From Microbacteriaceae bacterium (GTDB lineage Bacteria > Actinomycetota > Actinomycetes > Actinomycetales > Microbacteriaceae): a stretch of DNA of 55,467 bases. Both the position numbers and the translations under genes were made by a program. Shown piece by piece: positions 1 through 12,304 of the stretch. Positions within the stretch are counted from its first letter, which is position 1, and each line of letters starts with the position of its first letter. The stretch covers positions 1 through 55,467 of the forward strand of contig CANCKM010000003.1 in NCBI GenBank assembly GCA_947378555.1, read 5' to 3'. The notes under the pieces were generated by a model. The model was not told the DNA's origin. It saw only the letters and a list, made by a program, of their open reading frames with translations, and searched no databases.

Positions 1-165
1 TTCCAACCAAGGGAACCGTCCCGTGAGACACGCCCCCGTGATGGTGGTCAACGCGATTGGGTTTCCAAACCTAAACGCGAGGAACGTCCACAACAAGACT
101 GGGATAACCGTCCACCACGCGATGACCGTGACACCCCACCCGAACGACCAAAATGGAAAAACTAG
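1..165 (+). CDS. C-terminal fragment of an Arg/Pro-rich protein, truncated by the window start
   Basis: Frame 1 is open from base 1 to TAG at 163-165: FQPREPSRETRPRDGGQRDWVSKPKREERPQQDWDNRPPRDDRDTPPERPKWKN*. Low-complexity basic tail; family not identifiable. Confidence 0.55.
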   Translation, partial: FQPREPSRETRPRDGGQRDWVSKPKREERPQQDWDNRPPRDDRDTPPERPKWKN

Positions 166-228
166 AACTACTACCCGACTATCGGGCAAGTCAGCAGTTG
201 GCATTAAGATTCACATAGGAGAGGCATC

Positions 229-381
229 ATGTCTGAGCAACTAATCGAGCAACTCAATCAAGAGATCGACCGAGTGCGGCAACTGCCACTCGAGGAGCAA
301 GTCGCCTCTTTCGAAGCCCTCCGAGCACAATTGGAACTTGTTCTGGAAACCGCAGAGCGCAACCTGAACAGCGAGAAGTAG
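229..381 (+). CDS. Small conserved-type hypothetical protein (50 aa), absent from the supplied ORF track
   Basis: ATG at 229 preceded by AGGAGAGG; translates to MSEQLIEQLNQEIDRVRQLPLEEQVASFEALRAQLELVLETAERNLNSEK*. The stop lies 3 nt before the tlyA start. Same position as small Rv1693 upstream of tlyA in Mycobacterium. Confidence 0.75.
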   Translation: MSEQLIEQLNQEIDRVRQLPLEEQVASFEALRAQLELVLETAERNLNSEK

Positions 382-384
382 AAC

Positions 385-1191
385 ATGCGAATAGATTTAC
401 TGCTAGTTGAACGCGGTCTGGTTTCTTCAAGAAACCGCGCCTCAACCATGATTGAGGCCGGGCGAGTTCTCGTCAACGGCAAAGCGGCACGAAAGTCGTC
501 GCAGCCGGTTCTGGAAACCGACCAAATAACCGTGCTCGAGGCAATCGACTACGTAAGCCGGGCCGGTCATAAGTTGGCCCGCGCGCTCGATGTCTTCACC
601 GACCTCGAGGTCGAAGGCAAGACAGCGATGGATGTTGGCGCCTCAACCGGAGGCTTCACCGATGTGCTGCTTCGACGCGGCGTCAAGCTGGTTTACGCAC
701 TTGACGTGGGCCACGACCAGTTGTCACCAGAGCTTCAGGACGACCCAAACATCATCAGTATCGAGGGCTTCAACGCCCGCGAGCTTAGCCTCGCCACGCT
801 CTCGCAGCTCGCGAGAGTGCCCGAAGCAAAAATCAAGATTGATCTTGTGGTTGCCGACCTGTCGTTTATTTCACTGACTCTGGTTCTAGCCCAAATGCTC
901 TCGGTAGCGCCAAAAGCGGACTTCGTGCTTCTAATCAAACCGCAGTTTGAAGTCGGCAAACAGTCGCTCAGCGCTCACGGAATCGTGAATGACCACCGAC
1001 TTCGTGCCTCGGCCATCCATCAGGTGGTTGACTTTGCTCACGAAATTGGCATGGGCATTCGTGGTTTGGCTAAGTCGGATTTGCCTGGCACTCATGGAAA
1101 CATCGAGTATCTTCTGTGGATTAGTCCGCTTGAGCCTACAAATCGTTCAAAATGGGATGAGAGAATCGATTCCATCGCTAAGGAGAGTTAA
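385..1191 (+). CDS. tlyA: TlyA family rRNA (cytidine-2'-O)-methyltransferase
   Basis: N-terminal S4 domain (MRIDLLLVERGLVSSRNRASTMIEAGRVLVNG) and FtsJ-like methyltransferase (MDVGASTGGFTDVLL, LIKPQFEVG). Confidence 0.93.
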   Translation: MRIDLLLVERGLVSSRNRASTMIEAGRVLVNGKAARKSSQPVLETDQITVLEAIDYVSRAGHKLARALDVFTDLEVEGKTAMDVGASTGGFTDVLLRRGVKLVYALDVGHDQLSPELQDDPNIISIEGFNARELSLATLSQLARVPEAKIKIDLVVADLSFISLTLVLAQMLSVAPKADFVLLIKPQFEVGKQSLSAHGIVNDHRLRASAIHQVVDFAHEIGMGIRGLAKSDLPGTHGNIEYLLWISPLEPTNRSKWDERIDSIAKES

Positions 1192-2138
1192 TGAGTGAAG
1201 CCAGACGGGTGTTGATTGTAACCCATACCGGTCGCACCGAAGCGTTGGCTGCCACCCAGAAGACCTGCGAACAACTTGTCGCCTCGGGAATTATCCCGGT
1301 GATGACCAATGCTGAATTAGCCGATGCCCGCGCCTATTCGGCCCAACAGTTGCTGGTCGAGGATTCAATGCTTCGGGTTGAGGAACTCGGTGTGGATTGC
1401 GCTGCCGAGGATATCGAACTCGTTATGGTGCTTGGTGGCGATGGAACCATCTTGAAGGCCGCCGAAATTGTGCGCGAGGAACAAACCCCCCTGATGGGCA
1501 TCAATCTTGGGCACGTGGGCTTTTTGGCCGAGTCCGAGCGTGATGGGCTGTCCGACGCGGTTCAAAGGGTGGTCGCCAAAGATTACCTGGTGAAGGAACG
1601 TCTCACGCTGGACGTATCGGTAATCGTCGATGGAGTTGTGGTCTATCGAACCTGGGCGCTAAATGAGGCCACGATCGAAAAAAGTGCTCGTGAACGAATG
1701 ATGGAGGTTGTTGTCGAGGTAGACAGCAGGCCACTGTCAAGTTTCGGCTGCGACGGCATCGTCATGGCAACCCCTACCGGATCAACCGCCTACGCGTTTT
1801 CTGCCGGAGGCCCAGTGGTTTGGCCCTCGGTTGAGGCGCTGCTATTGGTGCCACTCAGCGCCCACGCGCTGTTCGCTAGGCCAATGGTCATTAGCCCCAA
1901 CTCGCTGCTTGCGGTCGAGGTGCTGAGGCGCAGCTCTGGCCACGGTGTGCTTTGGTGCGACGGGCGCCGCACACGCGAGTTGCCACCGGGAGCAAGAGTT
2001 GAGGTTCGCCGTTCGACCAAGTCGGTGCGTTTGGCACGGTTGCGTCAGGGGCCATTCACAGACCGCCTGGTTAAAAAGTTCGCACTACCCGTCCACGGCT
2101 GGAGGGGTCCAGACGGCGCTAGAGACGAGGTGAGCTAA
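1191..2138 (+). CDS. nadK: NAD kinase
   Basis: GGDGT motif (MVLGGDGTILKAAE), NLGHVGFLAE, TPTGSTAYAFSAGGP. Downstream of tlyA. Confidence 0.94.
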   Translation: MSEARRVLIVTHTGRTEALAATQKTCEQLVASGIIPVMTNAELADARAYSAQQLLVEDSMLRVEELGVDCAAEDIELVMVLGGDGTILKAAEIVREEQTPLMGINLGHVGFLAESERDGLSDAVQRVVAKDYLVKERLTLDVSVIVDGVVVYRTWALNEATIEKSARERMMEVVVEVDSRPLSSFGCDGIVMATPTGSTAYAFSAGGPVVWPSVEALLLVPLSAHALFARPMVISPNSLLAVEVLRRSSGHGVLWCDGRRTRELPPGARVEVRRSTKSVRLARLRQGPFTDRLVKKFALPVHGWRGPDGARDEVS

Positions 2139-2140
2139 AG

Positions 2141-3838
2141 GTGATTGAAGAGATTTACATTCGAGACCTAGGGGTCATACAAGAGGCTCGCCTGCCTTTT
2201 AAGCCGGGTCTAACGGTGCTCACCGGCGAGACTGGTGCTGGCAAGACCATGGTGCTTTCTGCGCTTGGTTTATTGCTTGGTGAGCGCGCCGATACCTCAG
2301 CGATTCGTCGCGGGCAAGATCAGGCGTTTGTCGAGGGGCGATGGATGTTGCCTGCCGACAGCGAGATTGCCGAACGGGTTCGAGAAGCCGGTGCCGACCT
2401 CGATCAAGGGGAATTGATTTTGAATCGCTCGGTTTCGAGCGAGGGCCGCAGTCGTGCTGCGGTTTCCGGGCGGGCTGCCCCGATTGCACTGCTGAGCGAG
2501 CTGGGAAACCAACTCGTGGTGGTTCACGGGCAATCCGACCAGATTCGGCTCAAGAGCCCGCTGGCACAGCGTGAGGCCCTTGACAAATTCGCCGGACCGC
2601 AACTTGAACTGACAATGAAGGCCTACCGCGACAACTACAAGCTTTGGAAGGTTCGGGCCACCGAACTGGCTGAACTCAGAGCCCAACTGGCCAATCGGGA
2701 ACGCGAGGCCGATGAACTTAGAGCCTCGGTCACCGAGTTGGCCTCAGCCGAGCTGCTGCCTCAGGAAGACGTGCTGCTCACCGAGCGAGCCGCCAAGTTA
2801 GCGAACCTCGAGGAGCTTCGTCTGGCGGCAACAAGCGCACATGAGTCGCTTTCGAGCGAAAACTTTGGCGACTCCCTAGATGCCATCGCCCTGCTCGGTC
2901 AAGCCAGACGAGCACTCGAGCAAGCCACCCAACACGACCCTGAGTTGGAGCGCATAGCTGAGCAAGTTCGCAACATCGGCTACCAACTAAGCGACACCGC
3001 CACCGAATTGGCGGGGTACCTAGATGGGCTTGAGGCGGATGCCTCGGCCGAACTAGAGGCTCTGCAACTGCGTTTGGCAACCATTGGTCAACTCATGCGC
3101 AAGTATGGCCCGAGCTTGGACGAAGTCCTTGCTTTTCAAGAAAGCGCATCCCAGCGCGTTCTCGAGTTGGATTCATCAACCGAGACGATTGACCGACTCG
3201 AGACCGAAACCCTGCAGCTTCAACAACGGCTGCTGGACCAAGCCGGCGAGGTAACTCAGCTCAGAAGAGCGGCAGCGATTTTGCTCGCTCGGGAGGTTTC
3301 CGAAGAACTATCCGCCTTGGCTATGGGCGGAGCCGAATTGGTCGTGCAAATCGATCCGGCCACTGAGCTTTCAAATCACGGCGCAGACACCGTATCAATA
3401 TTGCTGTCGGCATATCCGGGAGCCGAACCTCGACCACTTGGCAAAGGCGCCAGCGGCGGAGAGCTCTCGAGGATCATGTTGGCAATCGAAGTTGTGCTGG
3501 CCAAAACCGAACAAACCCCGACCTTCATTTTCGATGAGGTTGATGCGGGTGTCGGTGGCGCGGCTGCGACTGAGGTTGGGCGCCGACTGGCCATGTTGGC
3601 CAAGCAGGCTCAGGTAATTGTGGTGACCCACCTGGCTCAGGTTGCGGCCTACGCCAATCAACATTTGCGCGTGCTAAAGACCAGTTCGGTGGATTTCACG
3701 GGAACCGATGTGGTGGCACTCGACTACCACGGAAGAATCGAAGAGCTAACTCGGATGCTCTCTGGGCTAACCGAATCGGATTCCGGTCGGGCGCATGCGT
3801 CAGAGTTATTGGAGCGTGCGCACCGCGAGTTCGCCTAG
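2141..3838 (+). CDS. recN: DNA repair protein RecN
   Basis: Walker A GETGAGKTMVL, GASGGELSRIMLA signature, FDEVDAGVGG. Confidence 0.95.
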   Translation: MIEEIYIRDLGVIQEARLPFKPGLTVLTGETGAGKTMVLSALGLLLGERADTSAIRRGQDQAFVEGRWMLPADSEIAERVREAGADLDQGELILNRSVSSEGRSRAAVSGRAAPIALLSELGNQLVVVHGQSDQIRLKSPLAQREALDKFAGPQLELTMKAYRDNYKLWKVRATELAELRAQLANREREADELRASVTELASAELLPQEDVLLTERAAKLANLEELRLAATSAHESLSSENFGDSLDAIALLGQARRALEQATQHDPELERIAEQVRNIGYQLSDTATELAGYLDGLEADASAELEALQLRLATIGQLMRKYGPSLDEVLAFQESASQRVLELDSSTETIDRLETETLQLQQRLLDQAGEVTQLRRAAAILLAREVSEELSALAMGGAELVVQIDPATELSNHGADTVSILLSAYPGAEPRPLGKGASGGELSRIMLAIEVVLAKTEQTPTFIFDEVDAGVGGAAATEVGRRLAMLAKQAQVIVVTHLAQVAAYANQHLRVLKTSSVDFTGTDVVALDYHGRIEELTRMLSGLTESDSGRAHASELLERAHREFA

Positions 3839-6092
<2,254 letters not shown>

Positions 6093-6093
6093 C

Positions 6094-7011
6094 TTGGAGC
6101 CGCTGCAAAGGCTGATTGATGGCTATCTGCGGCACCTCACCATAGAGCGTGGCTTAGCAAAAAACAGCCTGCTTGCTTACGAGTCCGACCTTGAGCGATA
6201 TCGAGAATTTCTAGGTAAAAAGGAAATCCGTGAGGCTCAGGCCATAACCGAATCGGTGGTGTCCGATTTCGTTGCAAACTTGACCGGCCAGCAGAAGCTC
6301 GTCGCTTCTTCGGTGGCCCGAGTTCTGGCTGCGGTTCGTGGCCTTCACCGCTACTGGTTGCTTGAGGGGGTTTGCGAAGGTGATCCGGCGGCCGAGGTAA
6401 AACCACCGAAGTTGACTATGCGACTGCCAAAGGCAATCACGGTTGATCAAGTCGAACGGCTCTTGGATTGCGCCGGGGCCGCTTTGTCACCAGAGCATCC
6501 AATAGCGATTCGCAACCGAGCGATTCTGGAGTTGCTTTACGCCACCGGAGGTCGAGTTTCGGAAATAGTGAACCTTGATCTCGACGATCTGGTTGATCCG
6601 ACGATACTTCGCCTGCTGGGCAAAGGATCCAAAGAGCGAATGGTTCCGGTTGGCAGTTATGCGCAAAACGCTATCCATAGTTATCTGGTTCGAACTCGAC
6701 CAGCGCTCGCCACTAAGGGAATCGGAACCCCGGCACTGTTCTTGAATCAGCGAGGCACTAGGTTGTCTCGCCAGAGTGTGTGGCAGATTATCTCGGATGC
6801 TGCTTTGGCCGCGAAACTTGAAGGCGAAGTTTCACCCCACACTCTGCGCCACTCATTCGCAACCCATTTGCTCGAGGGTGGCGCCGATGTGCGTGTCGTG
6901 CAGGAACTCCTCGGGCACGCGTCGGTCGCCACGACACAGATTTATACGCTCGTGACCGTCGATTCGCTCAGGGAGATTTACGTCACCGCTCACCCGAGGG
7001 CTCGACGCTAA
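6094..7011 (+). CDS. xerD: Site-specific tyrosine recombinase XerD
   Basis: Catalytic pattern R...K...HTLRHSFATHLLEGGADVRVVQELLGHASVATTQIYT; chromosomal context next to parA-scpAB. Confidence 0.93.
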   Translation: MEPLQRLIDGYLRHLTIERGLAKNSLLAYESDLERYREFLGKKEIREAQAITESVVSDFVANLTGQQKLVASSVARVLAAVRGLHRYWLLEGVCEGDPAAEVKPPKLTMRLPKAITVDQVERLLDCAGAALSPEHPIAIRNRAILELLYATGGRVSEIVNLDLDDLVDPTILRLLGKGSKERMVPVGSYAQNAIHSYLVRTRPALATKGIGTPALFLNQRGTRLSRQSVWQIISDAALAAKLEGEVSPHTLRHSFATHLLEGGADVRVVQELLGHASVATTQIYTLVTVDSLREIYVTAHPRARR

Positions 7012-7087
7012 AAGCCAGCTGAACTGAGTCAAAGCGTTGCCGTGGCAGGTAGGCTAGAGGCAAAGATATCGGCGATGGGAGGAAACC

Positions 7088-7924
7088 TTGACGAGCACTG
7101 CGAAAACTCAGGCTAAAAGTTTTGGAACCCCAAAACCGTTGAAAACCCATGGTCCAGCCAGGGTCATTGCCATGTGCAACCACAAGGGCGGCGTGGGTAA
7201 AACCACCTCGACCATCAATCTCGGAGCTGCGCTCGCCGAATACGGTCGACGTGTCTTGGTTATCGACTTCGACCCGCAAGGCGCGCTTTCTGCCGGCCTA
7301 GGATTCCACGCCTTTGAGGGCAACACAATCTATGAACTGATGACCGACCGGTCACTCAACACCAAAGACGTGATCCTGAACACCTCGGTGCCGAACCTGC
7401 ACCTGATTCCGGCAAACATTGAGCTTTCCGCCGCCGAGTTGAAGTTGGTCAACGAGGTCGCCCGCGAATTTATTTTGGCTCGTGTTTTGAAGTCGGTTAT
7501 TGACGATTACGACGTGATTCTGATCGACTGCCAACCATCACTCGGTTTGCTTACGGTAAACGCCCTGGCGGCGGCCCACGGTGTGATTATTCCACTGGCC
7601 TGCGAATTCTTTGCACTTCGAGCCGTTGCCCTGCTGGTTGACACCGTTGAACTAGTAAAAGAGCGCTTGAATCCCGGTATCAAGATCGATGGCATTTTGG
7701 CTACCCTCTATGACGCCCGCACACTGCATTCACGCGAGGTGCTAGAGCGCATTCACGAACGTTTCGGGGAATTGGTTTTTAAGGAAATCATTGCCGGCAC
7801 TGTGAAGTTCAAAGACGCGAGTGCGTCGGCGACTCCAATCACGGTCTACGCTCCTGATTCTGATGCCGCGGAGTCTTACAGATCCGTTGCTAGAGAACTT
7901 GTCTCTCGTGGCTGCGCTCCATAA
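7088..7924 (+). CDS. ParA family ATPase (position matches PldP/Rv1708-like, upstream of scpA)
   Basis: Deviant Walker A CNHKGGVGKTTSTINLGAAL, DFDPQGALSAGL, DVILIDCQPSLGLLTVNAL. Confidence 0.92.
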   Translation: MTSTAKTQAKSFGTPKPLKTHGPARVIAMCNHKGGVGKTTSTINLGAALAEYGRRVLVIDFDPQGALSAGLGFHAFEGNTIYELMTDRSLNTKDVILNTSVPNLHLIPANIELSAAELKLVNEVAREFILARVLKSVIDDYDVILIDCQPSLGLLTVNALAAAHGVIIPLACEFFALRAVALLVDTVELVKERLNPGIKIDGILATLYDARTLHSREVLERIHERFGELVFKEIIAGTVKFKDASASATPITVYAPDSDAAESYRSVARELVSRGCAP

Positions 7925-8744
7925 GTCGCAACTGGCAGAGGCAACTGAACTGGCAGAAAGGCCAGCGGGTTTCGCCGTTAATCTAGGCAACTTCGATGGC
8001 CCCTTTGACCTTCTGCTATCGCTCATCTCCAAGCATGAGTTGGACATCACAGAGGTTTCACTCAGTCGGGTGACGGACGAGTTCATTGCATACCTAAAAA
8101 CCTTGGACGGCGACGAAGAGCTTGAACAGGCTAGCGAGTTTCTAGTTATTGCCGCCACCCTCTTGGATCTGAAAATTGCAGGTCTATTGCCAAAAGGCGA
8201 GGTTGTCGATGCCGAAGACGTGGCCTTGCTTGAGGCTAGAGACCTTCTCTTTGCCAGACTGCTTCAATACCGAGCCTTCAAAGAGGTTTCAAGTTGGTTC
8301 AGCACGGCTTTGGCTTTGGAAGCCAGGCGTTTGCCGCGTGACGTTCGCATCGAGGAGCGCTTTAGAAAGAGCCAGCCAGAATTGGTTTGGAACCTAACCG
8401 CAGCCGAGTTTGCCGCCTTGGCCGAGGCTACGTTGACCCCGCGTGAAATTCCGAGCGTTGGCCTGACTCATCTGCACGCCCCTAGAATCAGCATTCGTGA
8501 GCAGGCAGCCGAAGTTATCTCCATGTTGCGCCGCGGCAAAGCCTTGACCTTTAGGGAGCTAATCGGATCCATTCGCGATAGAGGAATCGTGATTGCCCGA
8601 TTCTTGGCCATTCTGGAACTCTATCGACTGGCCGCAATCAGTTTCGAGCAGTCAGCACCACTCGCCGATTTAGAAATAACTTGGAGAGCGCAAAACTTTG
8701 ATGATGAACAACTAGCAACGCTTGGAGCCGACTATGACTCTTGA
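7908..8744 (+). CDS. scpA: Segregation and condensation protein A
   Basis: FAVNLGNFDGPFDLLLSLISKHELDITEVSLSRVTDEFIAYL; probable GTG start at 7908, overlapping the parA 3' end; followed by scpB. Confidence 0.92.
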   Translation: MAALHKSQLAEATELAERPAGFAVNLGNFDGPFDLLLSLISKHELDITEVSLSRVTDEFIAYLKTLDGDEELEQASEFLVIAATLLDLKIAGLLPKGEVVDAEDVALLEARDLLFARLLQYRAFKEVSSWFSTALALEARRLPRDVRIEERFRKSQPELVWNLTAAEFAALAEATLTPREIPSVGLTHLHAPRISIREQAAEVISMLRRGKALTFRELIGSIRDRGIVIARFLAILELYRLAAISFEQSAPLADLEITWRAQNFDDEQLATLGADYDS

Positions 8745-9306
8745 CCCAATGAACGAGGACAACCTGAGGTCGGCGGTTGAAGCGATTCTCATGGTGGCGG
8801 ATGTTCCGCTCTCACTGGTTTCACTAGCAACCGCGCTCGAATCCCCGGTGGCCGAAATAAAGGACTGCATCTTGGCGCTGCGGCAGGACTACGATGGCGA
8901 GAGTGGCGGAGTTCAAAGAGGTTTTGAGCTTCGCGAGGTCGGTGGTGGCTGGAGAATATTTGTCCGCGAAAGCTACGACTGGGCTGTTCGCATGTTCATC
9001 GACAACGAAAATCCAACCAAACTCAGTCAAGCGGCGCTCGAGACTCTGGCCGTGATTGCTTATAAGCAGCCAATTGCGCGCGGTCAGATAGCTTCCATCC
9101 GGGCGGTAAACGTTGACGGTGTGGTTCGAACCCTGCTTAGTCGGGGTCTCATAACTGAGCTCTACACCGATTCAGAGACCGGCGCAATAAATTACGGAAC
9201 CACCGAGTTGCTTTTGCAGTTGCTCGGAATTAATTCGCTCGATGAGATGCCGCTAATCAGCCCATTTCTTCCCGACCAGAACAGTAGCTTCGATGTCAGC
9301 CTATAG
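8734..9306 (+). CDS. scpB: Segregation and condensation protein B
   Basis: LRSAVEAILMVADVPLSLVSLA...LSQAALETLAVIAYKQPIARGQIASIRAVNVDGVVRTLLSRGLI is typical ScpB. Confidence 0.92.
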   Translation: MTLDPMNEDNLRSAVEAILMVADVPLSLVSLATALESPVAEIKDCILALRQDYDGESGGVQRGFELREVGGGWRIFVRESYDWAVRMFIDNENPTKLSQAALETLAVIAYKQPIARGQIASIRAVNVDGVVRTLLSRGLITELYTDSETGAINYGTTELLLQLLGINSLDEMPLISPFLPDQNSSFDVSL

Positions 9307-10156
9307 CTGGAGTGATTTTGCCGATGATGCACCGGATCGACCCGGTCAGCCAACCCCTGAAGAACGAGAGCTAACCGAGGGGGTTCGGCTACAAAAAGCG
9401 CTCGCCAACGCGGGAGTAGCGTCGCGACGGGTCTGCGAAGACCTCATCAAAGCCGGTCGAGTGAAGGTCAACGGCAAACAGGTCACCGAACTTGGTTCTC
9501 GAATCGACCCCGAGGTGGATAAGGTCACGGTGAGCGGGATTCCCGTTCAATTCGACACCAGCCGGGTTTACCTGGCGCTAAACAAACCTTTCGGGGTGGT
9601 TAGCACCATGAGCGATGAACACGGTCGCCCGGATCTCATGCAGTTCGTGATTGATTACGATCGCGTCTACAACGTAGGCAGGCTCGATGCCGAAACCACA
9701 GGTCTGTTGATTCTGACAAACGATGGCGATTTGGCTCATAAACTGGCGCATCCTAGTTTTGGGGTGAAGAAAACCTACCTCGCAAGGGTTGAAGGGCAGG
9801 TCACCAACGCGATCATTACCCAATTGCTGGCGGGGTTTGAGTTGGAGGATGGCGAAATTGCCGCTGATGAGGCGCGCATCGTTGACGTTTCAGGCAGAGA
9901 GAGTCTTGTGGAGTTAGTCCTTCACTCGGGGCGCAATCGCATTGTGCGAAGGATGCTCGAACACGTCGGGCATCCGGTGATTGGTCTGGTTCGTAAGCAA
10001 TTTGGCCCAATCCATCTCGGTTCGCTCAAATCGGGACAATTGCGTGAACTCACTAAAATAGAGCAGGGTGCTTTGTTGAAGGCGGCCGAAGGCAAGCCGG
10101 AGCGTGCGCCAAGACCTCCAAGACCAAAGGCTGCAAGCGATAAGAAAAGGCGATAA
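9293..10156 (+). CDS. rRNA pseudouridine synthase (RluB/RsuA family)
   Basis: S4 domain (LQKALANAGVASRRVCEDLIKAGRVKVNG) and GRLDAETTGLLILTNDGDLAHKLAHP catalytic motif. Confidence 0.92.
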   Translation: MSAYSWSDFADDAPDRPGQPTPEERELTEGVRLQKALANAGVASRRVCEDLIKAGRVKVNGKQVTELGSRIDPEVDKVTVSGIPVQFDTSRVYLALNKPFGVVSTMSDEHGRPDLMQFVIDYDRVYNVGRLDAETTGLLILTNDGDLAHKLAHPSFGVKKTYLARVEGQVTNAIITQLLAGFELEDGEIAADEARIVDVSGRESLVELVLHSGRNRIVRRMLEHVGHPVIGLVRKQFGPIHLGSLKSGQLRELTKIEQGALLKAAEGKPERAPRPPRPKAASDKKRR

Positions 10157-10161
10157 AAAGT

Positions 10162-10521
10162 ATGATTCGTGCCATCCGTGGAGCCATTCAACTTGACATT
10201 GACGACCGTGAACAGGTTTTAAAAGCCACCGCCGAACTTCTGTCGAAAACACTGCATGCCAATGACCTCGACAACTCGCAACTCATCTCTATCCTCTTCA
10301 CCGCGACTCCTGACATTACAAGTGAGTTTCCTGCCCTAGCGGCCCGTGAACTGGGTCTCGAAGATGTTCCGCTGATGTGCTTTGTGGAAATGAACGTGGA
10401 GCGTGCCATGCCCCTGGTAATCCGCATGATGATTTATGCCGAAACCGAGACCCCTCGTTCAGAAATTCAACATGTCTACCTTCGAGGCGCCACGGCTCTT
10501 CGCTTGGATTTGGCGCAGTGA
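10162..10521 (+). CDS. aroH: Chorismate mutase, AroH class
   Basis: IRAIRGAIQLDIDDREQVLKATAELL...LISILFTATPDITSEFPALAARELGLEDVPLMCFVEMNVE...IQHVYLRGATALR. Confidence 0.9.
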   Translation: MIRAIRGAIQLDIDDREQVLKATAELLSKTLHANDLDNSQLISILFTATPDITSEFPALAARELGLEDVPLMCFVEMNVERAMPLVIRMMIYAETETPRSEIQHVYLRGATALRLDLAQ

Positions 10522-11618
10522 TACCAGCAACATCGGCTGCCTCGCGCATCAAAGGTTCAGTGCGCATTGTTGGGGCAGGCCTGCTTGGAACCAGTATTGG
10601 CTTGGCGCTGGTGAAAAAGGGCGTGACGGTATTCGTAGATGATGTCTCGCCAGCCAATCAAAAACTTGCAATCGACTACGGTGCCGGCGTAAAAGCCTCA
10701 CCACTTGACGAGCCATCCTTGATTATCGTTTGTGTTCCGCCAGACGTAACGGCTAGCACGGTTGCGGCTGAGCTCAAGGCTCACCCGACGGCAGTTGTTA
10801 CCGACGTGGCAAGCGTCAAAGCCGAGATCCTTGAGCAACTTTCCCTTTTTGGATCAAGCCTCAATAACTATGTCGGTTCCCATCCGATGGCCGGCCGAGA
10901 ACGTGGGGGAGCCATCGCTGGTCGGGCAGACCTTTTCGTGGGGCGCCCATGGGTGGTTTCACCACATTCAGATTCTTCAAAGCATGCGGTTCAGTCGGTT
11001 GAAGATTTGGCCATTGAGCTCGGAGCCTTTCCGACGGTGTTTTCGGCTGAGGATCACGATCGAGCGGTAGCCATGGTTTCACACCTGCCGCAACTGGTCT
11101 CGAGTCTTTTGGCTTCACAGTTGAATCTTGCCGTGGCCAATGATTTGAGTTTGGCGGGTCAAGGATTGCGCGACACCACTCGCATAGCGGCTAGCGACCC
11201 CAAACTGTGGATTCAAATACTAGAGGCTAACGCACCGTCGCTTTCAGCGCTTCTTCGGAATTTTCTCGCCGAAGCAAATCAGGTACTCGTGGCCCTAGAA
11301 GAACCAGCCGCCCCAGGTGCGTTGGCTGCCATAGGTAATGTGCTCGAGCAAGGCAATCGCGGGGTAAACCGCATCCCAGGTAAGCACGGAAGCAATCCGA
11401 CCCAATATTCCCAGCTGGTCGTGATGATTGACGACAAGCCCGGAGAGTTGGCGAGGTTGCTAACCGAAATTGGTTTGATTGGGGTCAACCTAGAAGACTT
11501 GAAGCTAGAGCATTCCCCAGGAGCGCTAATCGGTTTGGTGGAAGTCTTTGTGATGCCCGAGATGGAGATTAAACTCAGCCAGGATCTCGTCGCTCGCGGT
11601 TGGAGAATTGCGGGATGA
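10518..11618 (+). CDS. tyrA: Prephenate dehydrogenase
   Basis: VRIVGAGLLGTSIGLALVKKGV Rossmann motif, VGSHPMAGRERGG, C-terminal ACT-like domain. Likely GTG start 10518 overlapping the aroH stop. Confidence 0.9.
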   Translation: MIPATSAASRIKGSVRIVGAGLLGTSIGLALVKKGVTVFVDDVSPANQKLAIDYGAGVKASPLDEPSLIIVCVPPDVTASTVAAELKAHPTAVVTDVASVKAEILEQLSLFGSSLNNYVGSHPMAGRERGGAIAGRADLFVGRPWVVSPHSDSSKHAVQSVEDLAIELGAFPTVFSAEDHDRAVAMVSHLPQLVSSLLASQLNLAVANDLSLAGQGLRDTTRIAASDPKLWIQILEANAPSLSALLRNFLAEANQVLVALEEPAAPGALAAIGNVLEQGNRGVNRIPGKHGSNPTQYSQLVVMIDDKPGELARLLTEIGLIGVNLEDLKLEHSPGALIGLVEVFVMPEMEIKLSQDLVARGWRIAG

Positions 11619-12304
11619 GCAATTTCGTTGTTGCCATAGATGGCCCAGCCGGATCCGGTAAATCTAGTGTTAGTCGGCAGGTAGCTCGAGAGCTCAATTT
11701 TGGATATTTGGATACCGGCGCGGCCTATCGAGCCTTGGCCTGGGCAGTGATGGAAGCCAGGCTTTTCAGCTTAGACAACCTGCAGATCGCTCTCGAGGAT
11801 ACTCCCACGTTTGAACGCGCTTTTGGATATCAGATTTCAACAGATCCGGAACATTACTTTGTTCGGGTTGGTGAAAGCGACGTCACCGAACAGATTCGCA
11901 GCAGCGAGGTCGCTGAGGCGGTAAGTGCTGTTGCTCGAATACCAGTGGTTAGAGACTTCATGAAAACTCTCACCAGAGCCATCGCTCAGGACTGCAAACA
12001 GTCAGGGATTGTGATTGAAGGGCGAGATATCACAACGGTTGTCGCGCCGGACGCCCAGGTAAAAATTCTGCTAACCGCCGATGAAACGGTTAGACTTAAA
12101 AGACGTTCCATTGAGCTTGGTGAAAAATCTTTTGCCGCCGTGGTTCGTCAAGTTTCCGAGCGTGATGCAAGCGACGCAAAAGTCGTCGATTTTATGACTC
12201 CGGCCACCGGAGTAACACTCGTTGACTCAACTAACCTCGATTTCAGGCAAACGGTTTCGGCCGTGTGCGCTCTAATCGAGCAGCAACGCAGTAAGGGAAT
12301 CTAA
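11615..12304 (+). CDS. cmk: Cytidylate kinase
   Basis: [65 protein letters not shown]. Confidence 0.95.
   Translation: MSNFVVAIDGPAGSGKSSVSRQVARELNFGYLDTGAAYRALAWAVMEARLFSLDNLQIALEDTPTFERAFGYQISTDPEHYFVRVGESDVTEQIRSSEVAEAVSAVARIPVVRDFMKTLTRAIAQDCKQSGIVIEGRDITTVVAPDAQVKILLTADETVRLKRRSIELGEKSFAAVVRQVSERDASDAKVVDFMTPATGVTLVDSTNLDFRQTVSAVCALIEQQRSKGI

Noticed and set aside
23-244. 73-aa ORF at the window start
   Set aside because: Overlaps the frame-1 Arg/Pro-rich C-terminus and runs through the RBS and start of the 229-381 gene; less plausible than either.
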